A DNA stretch of 64,000 nt from Paragonimus westermani. Taxonomy: Eukaryota > Platyhelminthes > Trematoda > Plagiorchiida > Troglotrematidae. The DNA lies in assembly GCA_008508345.1 (NCBI GenBank), contig QNGE01000118.1, positions 280,710 through 344,709 on the forward strand, read 5' to 3'. The notes beneath the pieces are model-generated. The model searched no databases, was not told the DNA's origin, and was given only the letters and a program-made list of their open reading frames with translations. Shown here in pieces: positions 1 to 14,000 of the stretch. Position 1 is the stretch's first letter; every line of letters starts with the position of its first letter. A program made the translations under genes and the position numbers.

Positions 1-3000
1 TAAAAAGCACTGTAATGAAAATTTCCCTAGGTGTTTGGTGGAACACACACGGTTTCATTGCTTTCCTTATCACATCGCCCTTACTGCATGTGTGTCAAGT
101 ATGTGGCCAACCAGGAAGTGTGTGGTTCACAACATGAGATAACTGCTTGTGTGCCTTTTGAATGAATTGAGTCGGATGAGACATATTGCGAAAACGTGAC
201 AATGTTACTCTTCCTATGCAGACCTCCGGAACGCAAATCTGTTGATGAAAAATACATACTACTGTCTGCTGACTGTAAACCTAGCGTTGCGTGTAGCATT
301 GCATCGGATTATATATTTCGTTCCGTGTGCGCATATTTATACAAAGTTCAGCACGTAGCTAAACCAGACCGTTTTTATTCCCCTTGTAAACTACTTTTTT
401 CACCCAGCATAAACTCATCAATTACAATTCGAATGTGATTCTAATCTACTATACCCAGGTTGAGCATAGACGTTGTTAATTTACCTTTTGTGAGCAAACT
501 ACCAAAAGCAACCATACTCGCAGGGGCATTTTCATCCGGTCCCGCAGCGCATCAATATTAAATCAGCTCTCAACACAAACCATTCGTTAGATTTGACCAT
601 GGGCTAGGGCTAACCATATTTTGGCCTGACTGACCGTTACAGAAACTACGGCGTTTGTAACGACAAACATTATCTATCGAAATTTAATATTCATCTCAAT
701 TAAGACAGTTGTGCTGTTCACAATGCAGACGATGTGGACTGTCCGAAACCGATTATGCCAATTTTGTACTCGGTTTGGTGTGGAATAAATACACTTCTGC
801 TGTTCTGTTACATATCCAAAGCAGGTCAGCCGTAGATTGTAAGCGTACATCGAGTACTGTCCTATTAACCAGTTTGAAATTTATACGCACACGATGATTC
901 TAATGTTTCATTCAGTCTAAACAGTCTACAGTCTCCGTATGAATGTTTGATAAATGTGAAAATGTGGTAACGCGGTACCCTCTCTAAGTGCACCTTCTGA
1001 ACAATAGGCAAAACGTTGAGTTTGGGAACCAAAACTCCATAACTGTCTCCATATGATATCGGAAATTTCGATTGTAGACCAGACCGAGGTTAGCATACAT
1101 AACAGAATTGCTATGCGGGGAACGTGACAGAAGACAACATTTTGTAAAAGTAGTACATCAAACCACACGTCGAATGTTATTTCACTAGACTTCTAACAGC
1201 AAGTCTGGATTTTAAAAAACTTGAATGGGGTAGACGAAAGAGAATCAAGGTGGGACAGTTGTGACTCAGCTGGACAAGGGCTAGTCAACCAAAACAGGTG
1301 TTTGCAACATGACATAGATGGATAATTAGACAAAAGTGTTTCGTTAAATTATATACGCCAAACGAGTTGAGTATACTTACTTCGTCTGCGTTAGTGTAAT
1401 CGACAGATGGCGCGTTTATTTGTGCTCAAAAACAACCAAAACTGTTTGGAAATGAGGCACAGTACGGGATGTATAAGCAGCTATATCAAACCTTTCATCA
1501 ACGCCTACAATCTTCTTCTTTAGAGTCCCGTGTTCCGCAGGTGTATAGCACAGATTGTTCTCGAATTTTGCCATTCCTCTAAAAGGGCTTCCTTCAGTCG
1601 ATTTTGTCAGCTTCTTCCAGTGATGGACAACCGTACATTTACCTAATTGAATGTATTTTTTAGACGTTTATGACGAATAGGTTCCCTTTCAGTATGTGAG
1701 GCACTTGATGATGTGTCATAGTTAAGTTGGCTAAGTAGTGTTCGTTTTCGGTGGGCGTAACAAACACTAATTCGAAGGAGTTTAGCACTGAAGATTTAGT
1801 ACGTTAGTTAATCCCTGTAAAGAGAGGAAATTGCATCCATTTGTCTTAAAATAAAGGTATATGTTTTTGCTATTGATTTCCTTATGATAGGCACAGTGAC
1901 CATGGAAACAAATGTTATTTGAGTCAACCGCTTAGAAAGTTCGCATATCCTAGGGTACTTTTCTCCAGGAATATGTGGAACGTAACTGTAAAAAATTTCA
2001 TTGCCAGCAAAATGTTTTTGCATCAGTAACTTGCCCAAAATGGCTCTACTGGCAGGCATGTTAGTATTTTAAACGACAGGAATGGATTGTTTTTAAACTT
2101 CCCGACAACTTCTATGTATATCCGGTATACCTGAAATTAAAAATGCTGTTGAGTTTAAAAACTATATTCATTCAGTTATGTCGGCGTACACATTGGGTAA
2201 ACAATGTACTTCATTGGTAATACCTTGCAAGACGTGGAAAAACTATCACTTATACTGATTCCACTCCAAAATACTAAATTACCAGACAAAAGCTTTGGAA
2301 ACCTAAATGTCAGCTTTTTAATGATGCAGTTCACTAAGTTCACAATATGTATAATATGTTGACTAGTACTCATACAGGAGACCAGTTCCGATGTGACATC
2401 ATACTCGCTCTCGTGCGTCTGAACGTACAAGGGACAATAAATGTTTGTCAGGGGTCCACACTCAACCATCATAAAATGCTTTCTTCCCGGGAAAAACGAT
2501 ATTGCCGAACCAAAAATGTCTGGAAATTCTCATAACTGTCTACAAGTAACCTACAGTAGTGTTTCACGCCCGTTGTTTGCGTAACCACCCCAGCTACTAT
2601 TTTTAGTTACTATTCTTTAGTCTTTCGATTTACTGACATTTCTAAGACACGTCGCATCGCGAATACGCTATTATCTTCTTATTATATGGCACATGTTTCC
2701 GAGTACAACAAAATGACCTTGTTTACTGGTCATCAGACTTGGCTTCGGAGATATCAACTCGGTCAGTTTTGTTATCTTTTCGGACAAATAACCAATGTTT
2801 TGTTCACCTCAGAAGGAAATATTTGAGTTCCGTAGTTGCTCCAACAGATTTTTCACGCTTATCCGAAAGTAAAGCAGTGTTTCTATGCACGTTAACCATT
2901 TCTGTTAGTATAAACTAAATCTTACCGCAGATTTGACAACCCAGATCAGTTTGTATTTCCAACACCAGAAGAGGAAAACACAACTTCAAGTCTAATACGA

Positions 3001-6000
3001 GAGGATATTTACACCAAAAGCATATAAGCACAGTCTGATCCAAATTTAGTACTTTCGAACTGGACTGGACTGCACCACGAACTTCCTTCAACAACAGTAG
3101 AACAGCTTAGGAAAAACTAGTCATTAAGGACCATAAACAAATTTTTACAGCGGTCTAATGAATTAGAAGGACAATAGAACACAAAGGGCAGCTATAGTTC
3201 AGCCTTGAATAAGTTGTTCGTAAACTTAATCAAAGGGTACCAACTCCAGTGATTTAAAAGTGATGTGTTTCTACGTAAATGGTTGTTATTCCTAAGTCAT
3301 GTGTAGCTCATCCCGAAATATACTCTTAATCAATGTTTCTGCTCACCAAGTTCATTTTTCACCGTGGCATGTGCAATAGCAGACAGAAACATCACCTATG
3401 ACAGAGGATATAGGGGTAAAACCCACAGGTAGTTGTACTAGCTAATGAATTACCAAGCAAGAACCATTTCATATACCTAACGCCTATGAAGGCATACGTG
3501 GGCACGTGAATAACTTAATCGGAGACGCTTGAGTGTGTCCACGAAAATGTCCATTCATGTTGGGTCCAGTGAAGTTGCAATTGCGACTTCGTCCGTTTAA
3601 TAGTAGATACCTTTGAATTCTGAGTTGGAATTGTATCACATAGACGATCATATTACCAGAGGTGAATACGTCACGTTTACTGTTTGACTAGTCGATATAT
3701 CCATAAACAAAACTGATAGGGAAGTTCGTGAACAATAAACAGACATCTGTTACACATGCACCCACTATTCTTACTAGTTTCCTACAGAGTAGTATCAGAA
3801 CTAAAAGTGTCGTGTAAGCAGTAGTTCCATGTCACCTCGCTGTCTCTCAGTGGTTAGGTTGGCTTGTGGATATATTGGAGACCGTGGAGTTGAGAGATCT
3901 AATAGACAGTCGGTTACTGTTGTTCAAAAAGTGACTATTAATTACAAAGGTAATTGGAGACCGTTTATGATTTCCTAACAGTAAATCTGTTTATTATTTG
4001 GCAGCCCCATACCTGAATTTTAGGAGACCTTTGAAATTTCGTCAACATAAACGTCTTTTTTTCTAATAATCACCCCTGAACATTTTCCCGGACGTAACAC
4101 GAGGGAACAGTCACACTCGTGGTGGACTAACACTGTCTATGGTTGACCATCATACTGAGGGCTTCTTTTTGAAACAAAATGTTCGAATAACTCACGGTAA
4201 CCACCAATTACGCTAATGCCACTGGATTCCTCAATGCAATTCTGTGCGCAAACAGGAAGTTTTTCGCGGTTCGCAGTTAACTTGGCCAAAAGTCATATCA
4301 GCAGCTCGCCTTCTTGGGCAACTCCTCATCATAAATCTGTGATCAGCTTGTGTATGGCACTCCAAACCATTCATCACAAATACTCACGTACTGCTTTACC
4401 TGACCCCTTGACATCCAGCTGAATCACTTTCTTTTTCTCTGCACTCGCTTTAACTGAAGATTATGAAAACGGTAAGGTGATACGCCGTTATTACAGTGTA
4501 ACTTGAAAGCTGACTAAATTGTGACTGACGTTTTGCGACCTGGCCTTATAATGTCACAAAATTCACACTTACACATGATTTTTCTACACCTCTGCTGGCA
4601 AGATAGCAACAAAGACAAACCAAGTACTGCTGTAGGCCCTTGTCATTGCGTTTAATGCGTGGCGCACTAAGAGGTGGAAGCAATGCGCGAGTTGAAAAAT
4701 CGATGTGTTCGTCTAACTTTCAGGGTGATGGCTACACACAGCTAATGAGACCATCAGAGCACACCTGCATGTGTGAGAATGAATCAGAAAACCCAACTTC
4801 CCCAACGGTGCAGATGACAGACAAAAACGATGGCACTAAGGAAAGGGATGCAATGACGAGCTTATCTGTTTTGGTCGGTGTGCCAAGTAGCGTTGAGAAG
4901 AATGTGTAAACCAGTAAGTCTTCTAGCACGAGCGTACACAACGAACTTCAGCAATAACCCTTTAGATCGTCAAGATGTTTAAATATCTAGATGTACAAGA
5001 TACCCGTCCCATTTATTGCGCAAATTTGCATCGCTCAGTGAATTTTCCAGATACCTTATTGTACATTCGACAACAGAGTGCAAACCCTCCGTAGTATGGC
5101 AATGTATCATTTTGAACCCCAAATTTCTCTCATCCGCCGTGAAAAAAAAAGTTTGAGACAGACAAAGAGCTCCAACAATAGGGAGCTAAGGGTCGAAAGA
5201 TGCAGAAGATTAATTTGTTTTGGCTATTGGTATTTGCAAAAGGAGAACGTGTAAGGATGAAGAAGCCGATGTGAAATTTGTAGAATCTTCAGGAGTAATT
5301 GGCTTTAGGATCCACCGCTTTAGCAGGAGAAGCAAGTGGATAGGATGCTTTGATCAGTTCGGTGTCCGTTTCATCGAGCTCCCTGTGCTTTACTGCTTCT
5401 TCTCAAATAATGCACCGCTGATCGGCTTCATATATATTCTAAGGTTACTCTCTTTTGTCTCAAGTGCTGCTTGAACTGAATTATTGTGATCAACTGAACC
5501 AAACCACACAGTATACTCTGAGTGATGATGGAAACCTTTCTGAAAGATGCTTACGCTTTCTGGACGAAATGATATTGAGATCGAGTACCCATTTACTTCA
5601 CGTCGAGAATTTCGCATATCAATACGATGGAAGCCACAGGAACACTGAAGTGTGAAAAAATCAAACTAAGTTACGATGATCGCTGAGTCAGTCACAAGCT
5701 ATTCGCTTTCTGTGAACAGTACAAAAAGGTTTTCACATATCACCGGCCAGTTCCGGAGGAAATACCGAGCCACAGAATCTCTTCATTAATAATGTATAAA
5801 AACGTGATGTCTAGGAACGGTGGTGAACATTGGTAGACTACAGAACGTGCTGATTGTGTGTTCAATTGCCCACTGAGCGTGAAATCTGGATTACCGTTGT
5901 TTTTTGGGTCCCAGACTGAGGAAGTGTAGATAAAACATACTCTCAGTAATTCTTCCTGAGGCCAGTGCAGTAACAAAGAGGGATTGCAGAACTATATTCA

Positions 6001-6864
6001 GTTAACGGTGGTGCTCATTATAAAGGAACAATTGAGTATCAGACCCTTGATGACAACGTGTTTAATCTGTTACGTCATCCACGCTTACTGGCTTTATCGC
6101 GCAGTCGGCCATCGTTCTTGTCGATTTCAGGTCAGCTTTGTATAAGTCTAACATAAAAGAAACCCTCGATTTTGGGAGGGTCATTCGCAATCACAGAGAA
6201 CTGTGATCAGAAGGGAGTGATGTCTACGCTCAACCGGGCAAAAATGAACAACAGCTAGATATTAAACAGACCGTTTAATTGGTTTACCGTTTGTCAGATT
6301 GCACATCGAAAGAGGTCTGATTGCGAACAGAGTAACACCCAGGCAATCGAACCGGAGGTGTTATACCTCTTGTCAGACCACCTGAAGTGGTGTTCCGTTT
6401 TTCGTCCACTTTGGCCTTTCATTGATCAGATTAATGACCGATTTGCACGGATTTTCTATGGTAAGTTTTGTCGATATCTTTGTTTGAGTAGTTTCGCAGT
6501 TCTAGGAATGAATCAGAAAACGCGTGCGATTGCACATAGACGTTAGTCGCAATCTTTGTGAGCATATTCGAAGCGTCACATTCTCAGCCTACAAGATGTC
6601 ATCAGTACTTGAAGATTTCAACGTACACAGAATCACCTGGTGATAGAACACTATCGTTGTAGATCAGAGGCTGAACGAACGACCACATACATACGGCTTC
6701 CTCACGAAAAATTTGATATATTAAGACCCCCAAAGTTTGCCATCCACTCTGCGTGATTCCCATTAAAAAGTTCAAGGGAAGTGGGCATATATCACCTAGA
6801 AACCCACCACATAAAGCAAGCTAGTTGATTGTATCTTTAAGTTCTAATGAATTTGGACGACAGT
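1..6864. other. Intergenic or intronic DNA, no gene recognised
   Basis: I found no reading frame longer than about 100 codons and no protein motif that I recognise on either strand. The short open frames (for example 4640-4909 plus and 2176-2472 minus) have no domain signature and look like chance frames in AT-rich DNA. No RNA gene or obvious tandem repeat was seen. Confidence 0.6.
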
Positions 6865-7085
6865 TTGACCGCCGTGGCCGTTTACAGGACAATCTCACAA
6901 ACACGAGAATCGGAGTGAAGCTCGGGCAAAGATATGTTCTAGTAGGAGCAAAACTCGAGTCTAGTGCTTCCTCACGAAGTAGGCCGGCCGAATAGCTTTT
7001 TTGAATGCGAGGACTGTGATCAAGTGTGGATGTTTTTCAAGTTAGAGTATTTAAAATCCGCTAGCTTCATTCCGAATAACAAAGG
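6865..7085 (+). repeat. tRNA-derived SINE copy 1, diverged
   Basis: This stretch aligns by eye with the SINE copies near 27.5, 41.1 and 59.9 kb. A degraded tRNA-like head lies at about 6865-6935. It is followed by the family-specific body: the words GGGCAAAGATATG, ACTCGAGTCTAGTGCTTCC, GTAGGCCGGCCGAA and GACTGTGATCAAGTGTGGATG appear in the same order as in the other copies. The tail has the TTTAAAATCCGCTAG variant of the shared 3' end. The A and B boxes are too mutated to be functional. Confidence 0.65.
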
Positions 7086-10000
7086 CTGACTAAAAACCAT
7101 TAGCTTCATGTTCTGATTGCGTAAAAATATTTCAAATGTACTAAGTGAGTCAACTTGATGGTGTGTTTTCATGACGTATCCCGCAATCAATGATACAGGA
7201 TTTCCAGCAGGGACGTGTTCTGATAATTGCCGAAGTAGCTATCGGTCTATTCTACCTACGTGAACGCTACTGCAACTGCAGATTAGCTGGTGAATAGCAT
7301 GAGAGACAGACTAACCAGACGAACTGCTTCCGCGATTTTGAAAAACTGGCACTTTTATGTTTGAACTAAGCGTGGTTGGGCAGCCGAATACGAACAGTGC
7401 GGCACAGACTTCAATTTCTGGTTGACGCCGTATACCGGATGATCACCTCTGAATTTCAGAACTAGAAATATATCTTTCTTTTAAGTTGTTTAAACTGAAA
7501 CATTGAACTTGTCCGTCTTGCTATGAGATTCTATGAATTTTTCAGAGCACCCATACACCAGTAACGTTTTTCTTAGCATCACTTAATTTGTTCGCAGCCT
7601 CCAAGGGTTGCAAATACGCCTGACCCTATGAACTAGAATTTTGACTAAACCACGCTTGCATGCAATTGAGACAAAATTGAAGAGCTGAAGATAGTACCCA
7701 CCCCATGCTGGCATACACTGGATCGATCGCTGTTATGTCGCATCCCTACACTTGGTGATGAACATATCTAAAAAAGCTAAGTTGTCGTTTGATCTCTTTC
7801 CCTAAGGCGGACACAAGTTCGGGGGGACAGTTTTAAGAAGGTTAGAAAACAAAACAGAAATATTAACACTGGTAAAAATCACAATAACATCAACATACGG
7901 TTTTTACATTACGGCTGTGGCAGTAGTATCTGAGATCTTCAGTTCCATCACTTCTAAAGAGATGTCAGCTCGTGTTGGTCTAACGGGCTACCCGTAGTCT
8001 GTCCGTCCATTTGTTCGTGAGAAAGTTCCTTAAAACTGAATATAACCTACACAGCAAGATCCTTGAGATATTCGAGTGGAACAATACCTGCCAAGACAAA
8101 CTCGAAACGGCGTTTATTTTATATTGAAAGCGCAGTCTTCCTACTTTGCTTGCAATAGACGTGTCCCTTGAACACAAGACACCCTATCAAGAGTGAAGCC
8201 AAGCAAGCTAATCATTCTACTTCATAAAGCCGACGCCACTCATTCAGGCGGACATCTTGGTTATGCGCGTCTGAGGTTTTGGCTTCCGCCTTTTTTGTTT
8301 CGCTGATATTTTCTAGTATGTGTGGAGAAAGGGCATCTCCCAGTATATAACGGTGGACATGTTCACTTATTCAGGTTTCTCCCTTACTGATTAGATGGAA
8401 TCAGCTCATACTGTGCCCTGCTAGTGCAAACAGCGCCTGCCGGACTCGACTAATTACACACGGACTTCACTGTACCCTGGTATCTATTAGATGTTCGGGA
8501 TTTATCACTTGCATCACTGCTGTTGCCCATTTCCTTTCAACATACAAATACTGCTGTTTGTGGCATTGGAAGAAGCAGATTTTGTGTGTTATAGTTCCAA
8601 GAATGAATCTGATATAAAGCACTTTTTTCGTATTCAACCGCCACCAACCTAAGCATCATGACACCTACACCAATATTGTATGGATTTTATCTTGCAGGGA
8701 ACTCACACTTCCATGAAATGCTTTGTTGCTAAAACTGCGACTACGTGTCCTTTGCACGCACCTAATTCATTTCCTACCGTTCATGTCTCTGTTCTTTATT
8801 CGCTTGAGAAACTCGGACTTAGTAATCATAATAACATGTTCTGGTGTGGATTCGCTGGGCCGTCTTCCTAAACAAACAAGCTGAATCAGTTCAATGAAAA
8901 CGTTCTTTCCGCGAACGTGCACTCCTTGGTAGGTTGGCGTACAGGTTTATTTATCTATCAAAGGAGCACCTGTGATCAAGGCTGTATTTGTCAACTCGAA
9001 AGATTTATTGTGACTCTTCTTAATGTATCATTCAATTCCGCTTTGACTATCTCAGAAAATAATTTTTCCTGATGTTAGTACATCAATAATCTTATGAAAT
9101 CATTCGACAAATGTTTTAACGCTATCCTGTACCAAACCAAAATAACGACGTGCGGCTCTGTCAACTTGAGTCTAAACCGAACTTATCAATTAAGTATCAA
9201 CAACACTATTTTTTCTTGAGTTCTACCGAAAAAAGTCATTTTTGCTATATATTGTACATGCTTTCACAGGACTAATTCGGTGAAGACAGCAGCTGATAAC
9301 AAACCACATTAGGTATTCAATTTACACTTCAACTCTCGAGTCAAATTATGTATTTATTCACACAATGACAGTTGTCTTCCATTAACAACTTGTTTATTTC
9401 ATCTCGTATACAGTCTGTCCTCACCAAAGTAGCAGTTTAAAACCATATCACTTTTGAGAGGATAACAGTATTTGCCTAGAAAAAGCACAGCGAGTGTTGC
9501 TTACGAAAGTGTATTTCCCACCCTCCGGTAAATGGTAATTAGATCGTCCAGGTGACTAAACTCTCAAAGGTGGAATAATACCCCTGGGAGAAAGACTTCG
9601 TTCAAATCACGTGGTTAATTAACTGTCGTGTAACCCGTTCCTCATTCTGGTTCTGACCGCTTGCTGAATGATAATCTATGAGACGTTGATGTGAGGAATC
9701 AACCCTCAATTTCTTACAATAAGTACTTCACGCCAATTGAATGAACTGAAGAAACGAAATGAATAGAAAAATATGCACGAGTCAAGAATTCTTCCAGGAA
9801 ATTCTTCACATCTCTGTAAACCATAATCAGATGATTACATCGTTTGAAATATTAATATTTCCTAGGAAGCATCGGAATTTTCAAAGCCGTCGATATCGAA
9901 AAATCATCGTGCATTTGATTAATATAGTGGAAATACTCGGAATCTCAGTCACCGCATAATTCACAGGAATTTGCTTAAGACTTACCAAAAAATGACGATT

Positions 10001-10784
10001 TCGGAACAACTTCACAACAGTTAAGGACTGTGCTTACTTTCAGTGTTGTATTTCGTATTAAAAGCTTGTTAAAATTAAATGGACCTGTCACGTGTTCTTC
10101 TGCATCTGAGACAGACAGAATGGGAGACATATTACCGCCGTGAAGTGCAGTGGATCAAGAATGGGATATAAAGATTTTCCGGGAATTTTAAGATGAGGAT
10201 GTATGAGAAGATGACTTAACTCAACCTGTCACATTCAAAACGACTGGACTGCTAAAGAGTCTGTTGCTCTCGAAAGAAAGAAGGGTTTATATTGATCTTA
10301 ATGTACTCCCTTCGATGAATTTGTACTCCACAGGTGTCAGTGCAAAACAGCGCAATCGATGCATCTGTCTCAGAGGTCGACAGCATTTGTTTTACTTCTC
10401 GTCTATGTGAGTTCGATGATCTCGTATGTTTGTTTATTCATATGACAACTAATCAAAACACATCACATAATTATAGAACAACGGAACTTTCGAAAAGTTT
10501 GGTGGTTAGGTTTAGAGGGATGACTGGGAAAGCGTTATGTTCAGAAGCAAGCAGATGTGCTTTTATTGGTCGGAACTCCGATATGAGTGGAAAAATCGCT
10601 ATTGCATATGATTGTCATTTAACTTGTAAGGGAATACCACACTTTTTGGCTATTTAGAGTTGGCTGATTCTGAAGTCCTATAAAACAATGAATGTGGTCC
10701 CGATTAGAATGTGTCACATGAGCACAACTTGAATCCACTTTTAGCGCAACTTAATGACATCTCCGTTTCTGTACCAAAGGTGTG
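7086..10784. other. Intergenic or intronic DNA, no gene recognised
   Basis: The longest open frame is 107 codons (10334-10657 plus); its product has no recognisable domain, signal peptide or membrane segment. No conserved motif, RNA gene or repeat was identified in the rest. Confidence 0.55.
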
Positions 10785-11045
10785 CACGATAATTCGGTCG
10801 TACCTTATGTGAGAATATTGATGCTGTGGTCAACTAGGTTGCCTCAGGAGAGCGTACCCAGGGTTCCGGTTCCAGCTGTGTCACGAATATGTACAAATGA
10901 CGTGCTTTAACATGTGCGAAACTCGAATATTGTGCAGTTATTCAAAAGAGACTGACTTAAACGTCCATGGGAATGCTAAAGCAAGTTATGTATAGCCAAA
11001 ATCCCCCACTAGTCAACAGTGCCTATAAGCCCAAACAAAACGAGT
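10785..11045 (+). repeat. tRNA-derived SINE copy 2, full length but diverged
   Basis: The copy starts with the family leader CGATAATTCGGTCGTACCTTA, which recurs near 60.17 kb and, reversed, near 59.85 kb. A tRNA-like A-box region (TGCTGTGGTCAACTAGG, about 10824-10840) and a degraded B-box region (about 10862-10878) follow. The 3' end (CCAAAATCCCCCACTAGTCA, near 11000) matches the tail of the copy near 59.97 kb, so head and tail are both present. Point changes in both promoter boxes suggest it is inactive. Confidence 0.65.
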
Positions 11046-14000
11046 TGTAGCCGAAACTTCTGACGTATCGCTTCATTTACGTCGAAGCCAGGGTCTCGGC
11101 TATTTTAGTTACTGTGAATCCGAAGATTTCAAATATGACCGATTTCTTTCTTCAAACGGCCAGTGGCTCGTGATCAGTTTTCGTTCCACACCTATCGACT
11201 GATCACATATAGGGGAAACGATAAGTAGTTAATTGTGTTATTCACTTAATCCGTGCAATTTCTAGGCTGACCACCAGTTCAGTTAGCCTTGTGCTTTTAA
11301 CCGGTTCCGAAAAAGCTTTGCGTCACAGTCAGTGACAAGCAGCAAACCCATTGAAAGTTGTATAACAGTAAACTGTGATCCACCAAGTGTGGACTTTGAA
11401 GACCATTCTTAAAAGATGGAAGCATATTTGTCCGATACCGACTTCCCGATAAGTGTGAACGAATACATCGTTTCACTCAAATTCAAGCACTCTCCAGAAA
11501 GGAGATTAATAACGTCAATCTATCAGAAAGCAACATCGTTAAGAACTTGGCGTGTTGGTCTTAGTCCGTCACTTGTTTGTAAAAAAAAATTCACAGCACC
11601 CTTTTTGAAGATTCGACTTCATGAAAACACACTACAACAGATTACTGCGCACCTTACTGGCAGATATTGCCACAAAATGGGATTTTCATAGTACAGTGAG
11701 TTATTGCCACGTGGTTTCCATAATTAAAACAAAGCTGAAAACTGATACTAGAAACACAGTGACGTGTTTGCCATTTCTCGATACCTCCATACCTATTTTG
11801 CGTGCAATAGTGATGGGTGCTGCTATTCACAGCAAAAGTCACACATCAGTCACAAATGTTAAGTTATCTAACCAGTATCCTGTTTTAAATATTGCAAAAC
11901 ATCGAACTTCGCAATTTGTGAGTATGGAATTGTAACAAAGGTGCACAGATACCAGACCAATCTTTAAAAAACGGAAATGCACTAATACTTTTTTAATTAT
12001 ACGCTTAAAATATTCCATTCAACGGAGCTGGTCTTATTTATCCACTTGAACCACTCAGTTGAACCCTCCAGATGCAGTAAAAAAAAGTAGTCTATTCAAA
12101 ATTCCCGCTTTCCTATTTGCACTACTTGCATTCGTACTTTCTTACTCTCTTCCTCTCCTTATACGAACGTTGGAAACCAGACTGGTCACCTCACTGTCGA
12201 ATGGTCGACCTCAAATTGCACAGTGGGAACACCCATCAAAAAGATGCAAACTTTTCACCAGAGTAAGAAAACACCACCGTCAGCTAGAATGGCGACAGTG
12301 GGTCGTTTTGTAGACTAGACATCAGTGAATATCCAATCTGCAGACATGGTGATTACGTGAAATGTTCAGCCGTCAGCAGACAATTTGCAAAAGTCTGAAA
12401 ATTGTGAGGCTTTCTGACTAGAAAACCGTTCATTGAATTGAATGACCTTTGTGCTTACTGCTGAAATTGTGTGAACGTTAGACATAGATGGAAGTTCTGA
12501 AAGCAAAGGTACCTTAATAGTCTCCAAAGTATGCGCACTTAATGTTCACTTTGTAAAGCCTACAGGACCGCTTGATGAGACATCCGTGAAAGAATATATC
12601 ACGGGCAATGCAGTGTATAGAAACATTTTCATCCTCAGGTAGGACTAAAATGTTGTATTCAGATTGGAACTTGTCTGAGTAAGAGGCGTGAACTAAACAA
12701 TCACGCAGCTAATAAATTAGTAAATGCTGTCAGAACAAATAAAGTAGATGAGATATTACACAAACATGGAGCACTTTTATAAGATGAAGAGTTCAAACAA
12801 TCATCAGAAAGCAATAATTGACCGAATTCGAGTGAAATATCAACAGTCTGTTGTGACCAGAATAAGTTGCCCGGCCATACTACCCTCAGCTAGCTAACAG
12901 ACTTCGAACAGCGTATATGGTTGGTCTTTCGAAGGTGAAACAAATAATGAGGAATTGGCCACTAAGAATCATAGTTCCTCAAAATGAAATTCGTATCTAA
13001 GCATTTTGTTGAACCGGTCAGCTACAGGCAAATTTCTTGCTATTTTGCCACCTTCGATGTCGATGTTTGTGGAATTGAAGTCCAACATATACCATCAGAG
13101 TTACGGTCCTTAATATTAACCTTAGCGAACACATACAAAACCCTGGATGCTACAAAAAGGTACTTTAAGTCAAAAGCTATAAAAGCACACGGGTAAAACA
13201 CATGAGCACTGCACGCTTCTACAACATTTGATATTGTGTAGCCATTAAGCGTGATAAAAGACCAACAGTAAGAGTTGTAATCAACAATATTTATATCAAG
13301 CTTCAGATGATTGTTTCCACTCGCGTAGGAGTTGAAATACAATGTGTTGTCGTGTCCCGTCAATACATCTGTAATTGAAGAATCATTCCTGCACCCTTGC
13401 TGTATATACTGGCATCGAATAGACTAAATGAGACGAACGAGCAGGTGTATCAATCGTCAAAAAGCAGACATTATGAGCGGACTTAAATAACCAAACGGTA
13501 AAATATAATCAATTCAACCTGACCTTATCTTTACTATAATAATTTCTGATGTCAGAGACGAAATAGTACTTCAGGTTCATCACGTTACGAAGGCACATTT
13601 CCGATATGCTGTCTACCAACTTACAAATTGATGGGGTCCAAATTTTAGTGAGTTCGGCCTTTTATTTGTCGCACTTAGACCGTTGTTAATTAAATCAAAT
13701 AATCAGCAGCGGTCACGTTGAAGCTATAGATGAGTTTCACTTGCGACGCTTTTCAATGTTCATTTCTTGTGTTTTACACTCAGAACGTTAAAGACTGCAT
13801 TCTACATACATAAACCATTGCAGATTTAACTAATCAGACTGATTTTCTAATCGGTCTCTTTCGAAGAAGTATTAAACTTGAGTATCACTCCAGTTGGTGC
13901 TCATCAAGGCCGGAAAATGAGCTCTGGCCATGATTTCACATGACACTGAAAAATTGATAGCCATCCCATATTTGTCTGTACTATCTACCGGATGAAGAAA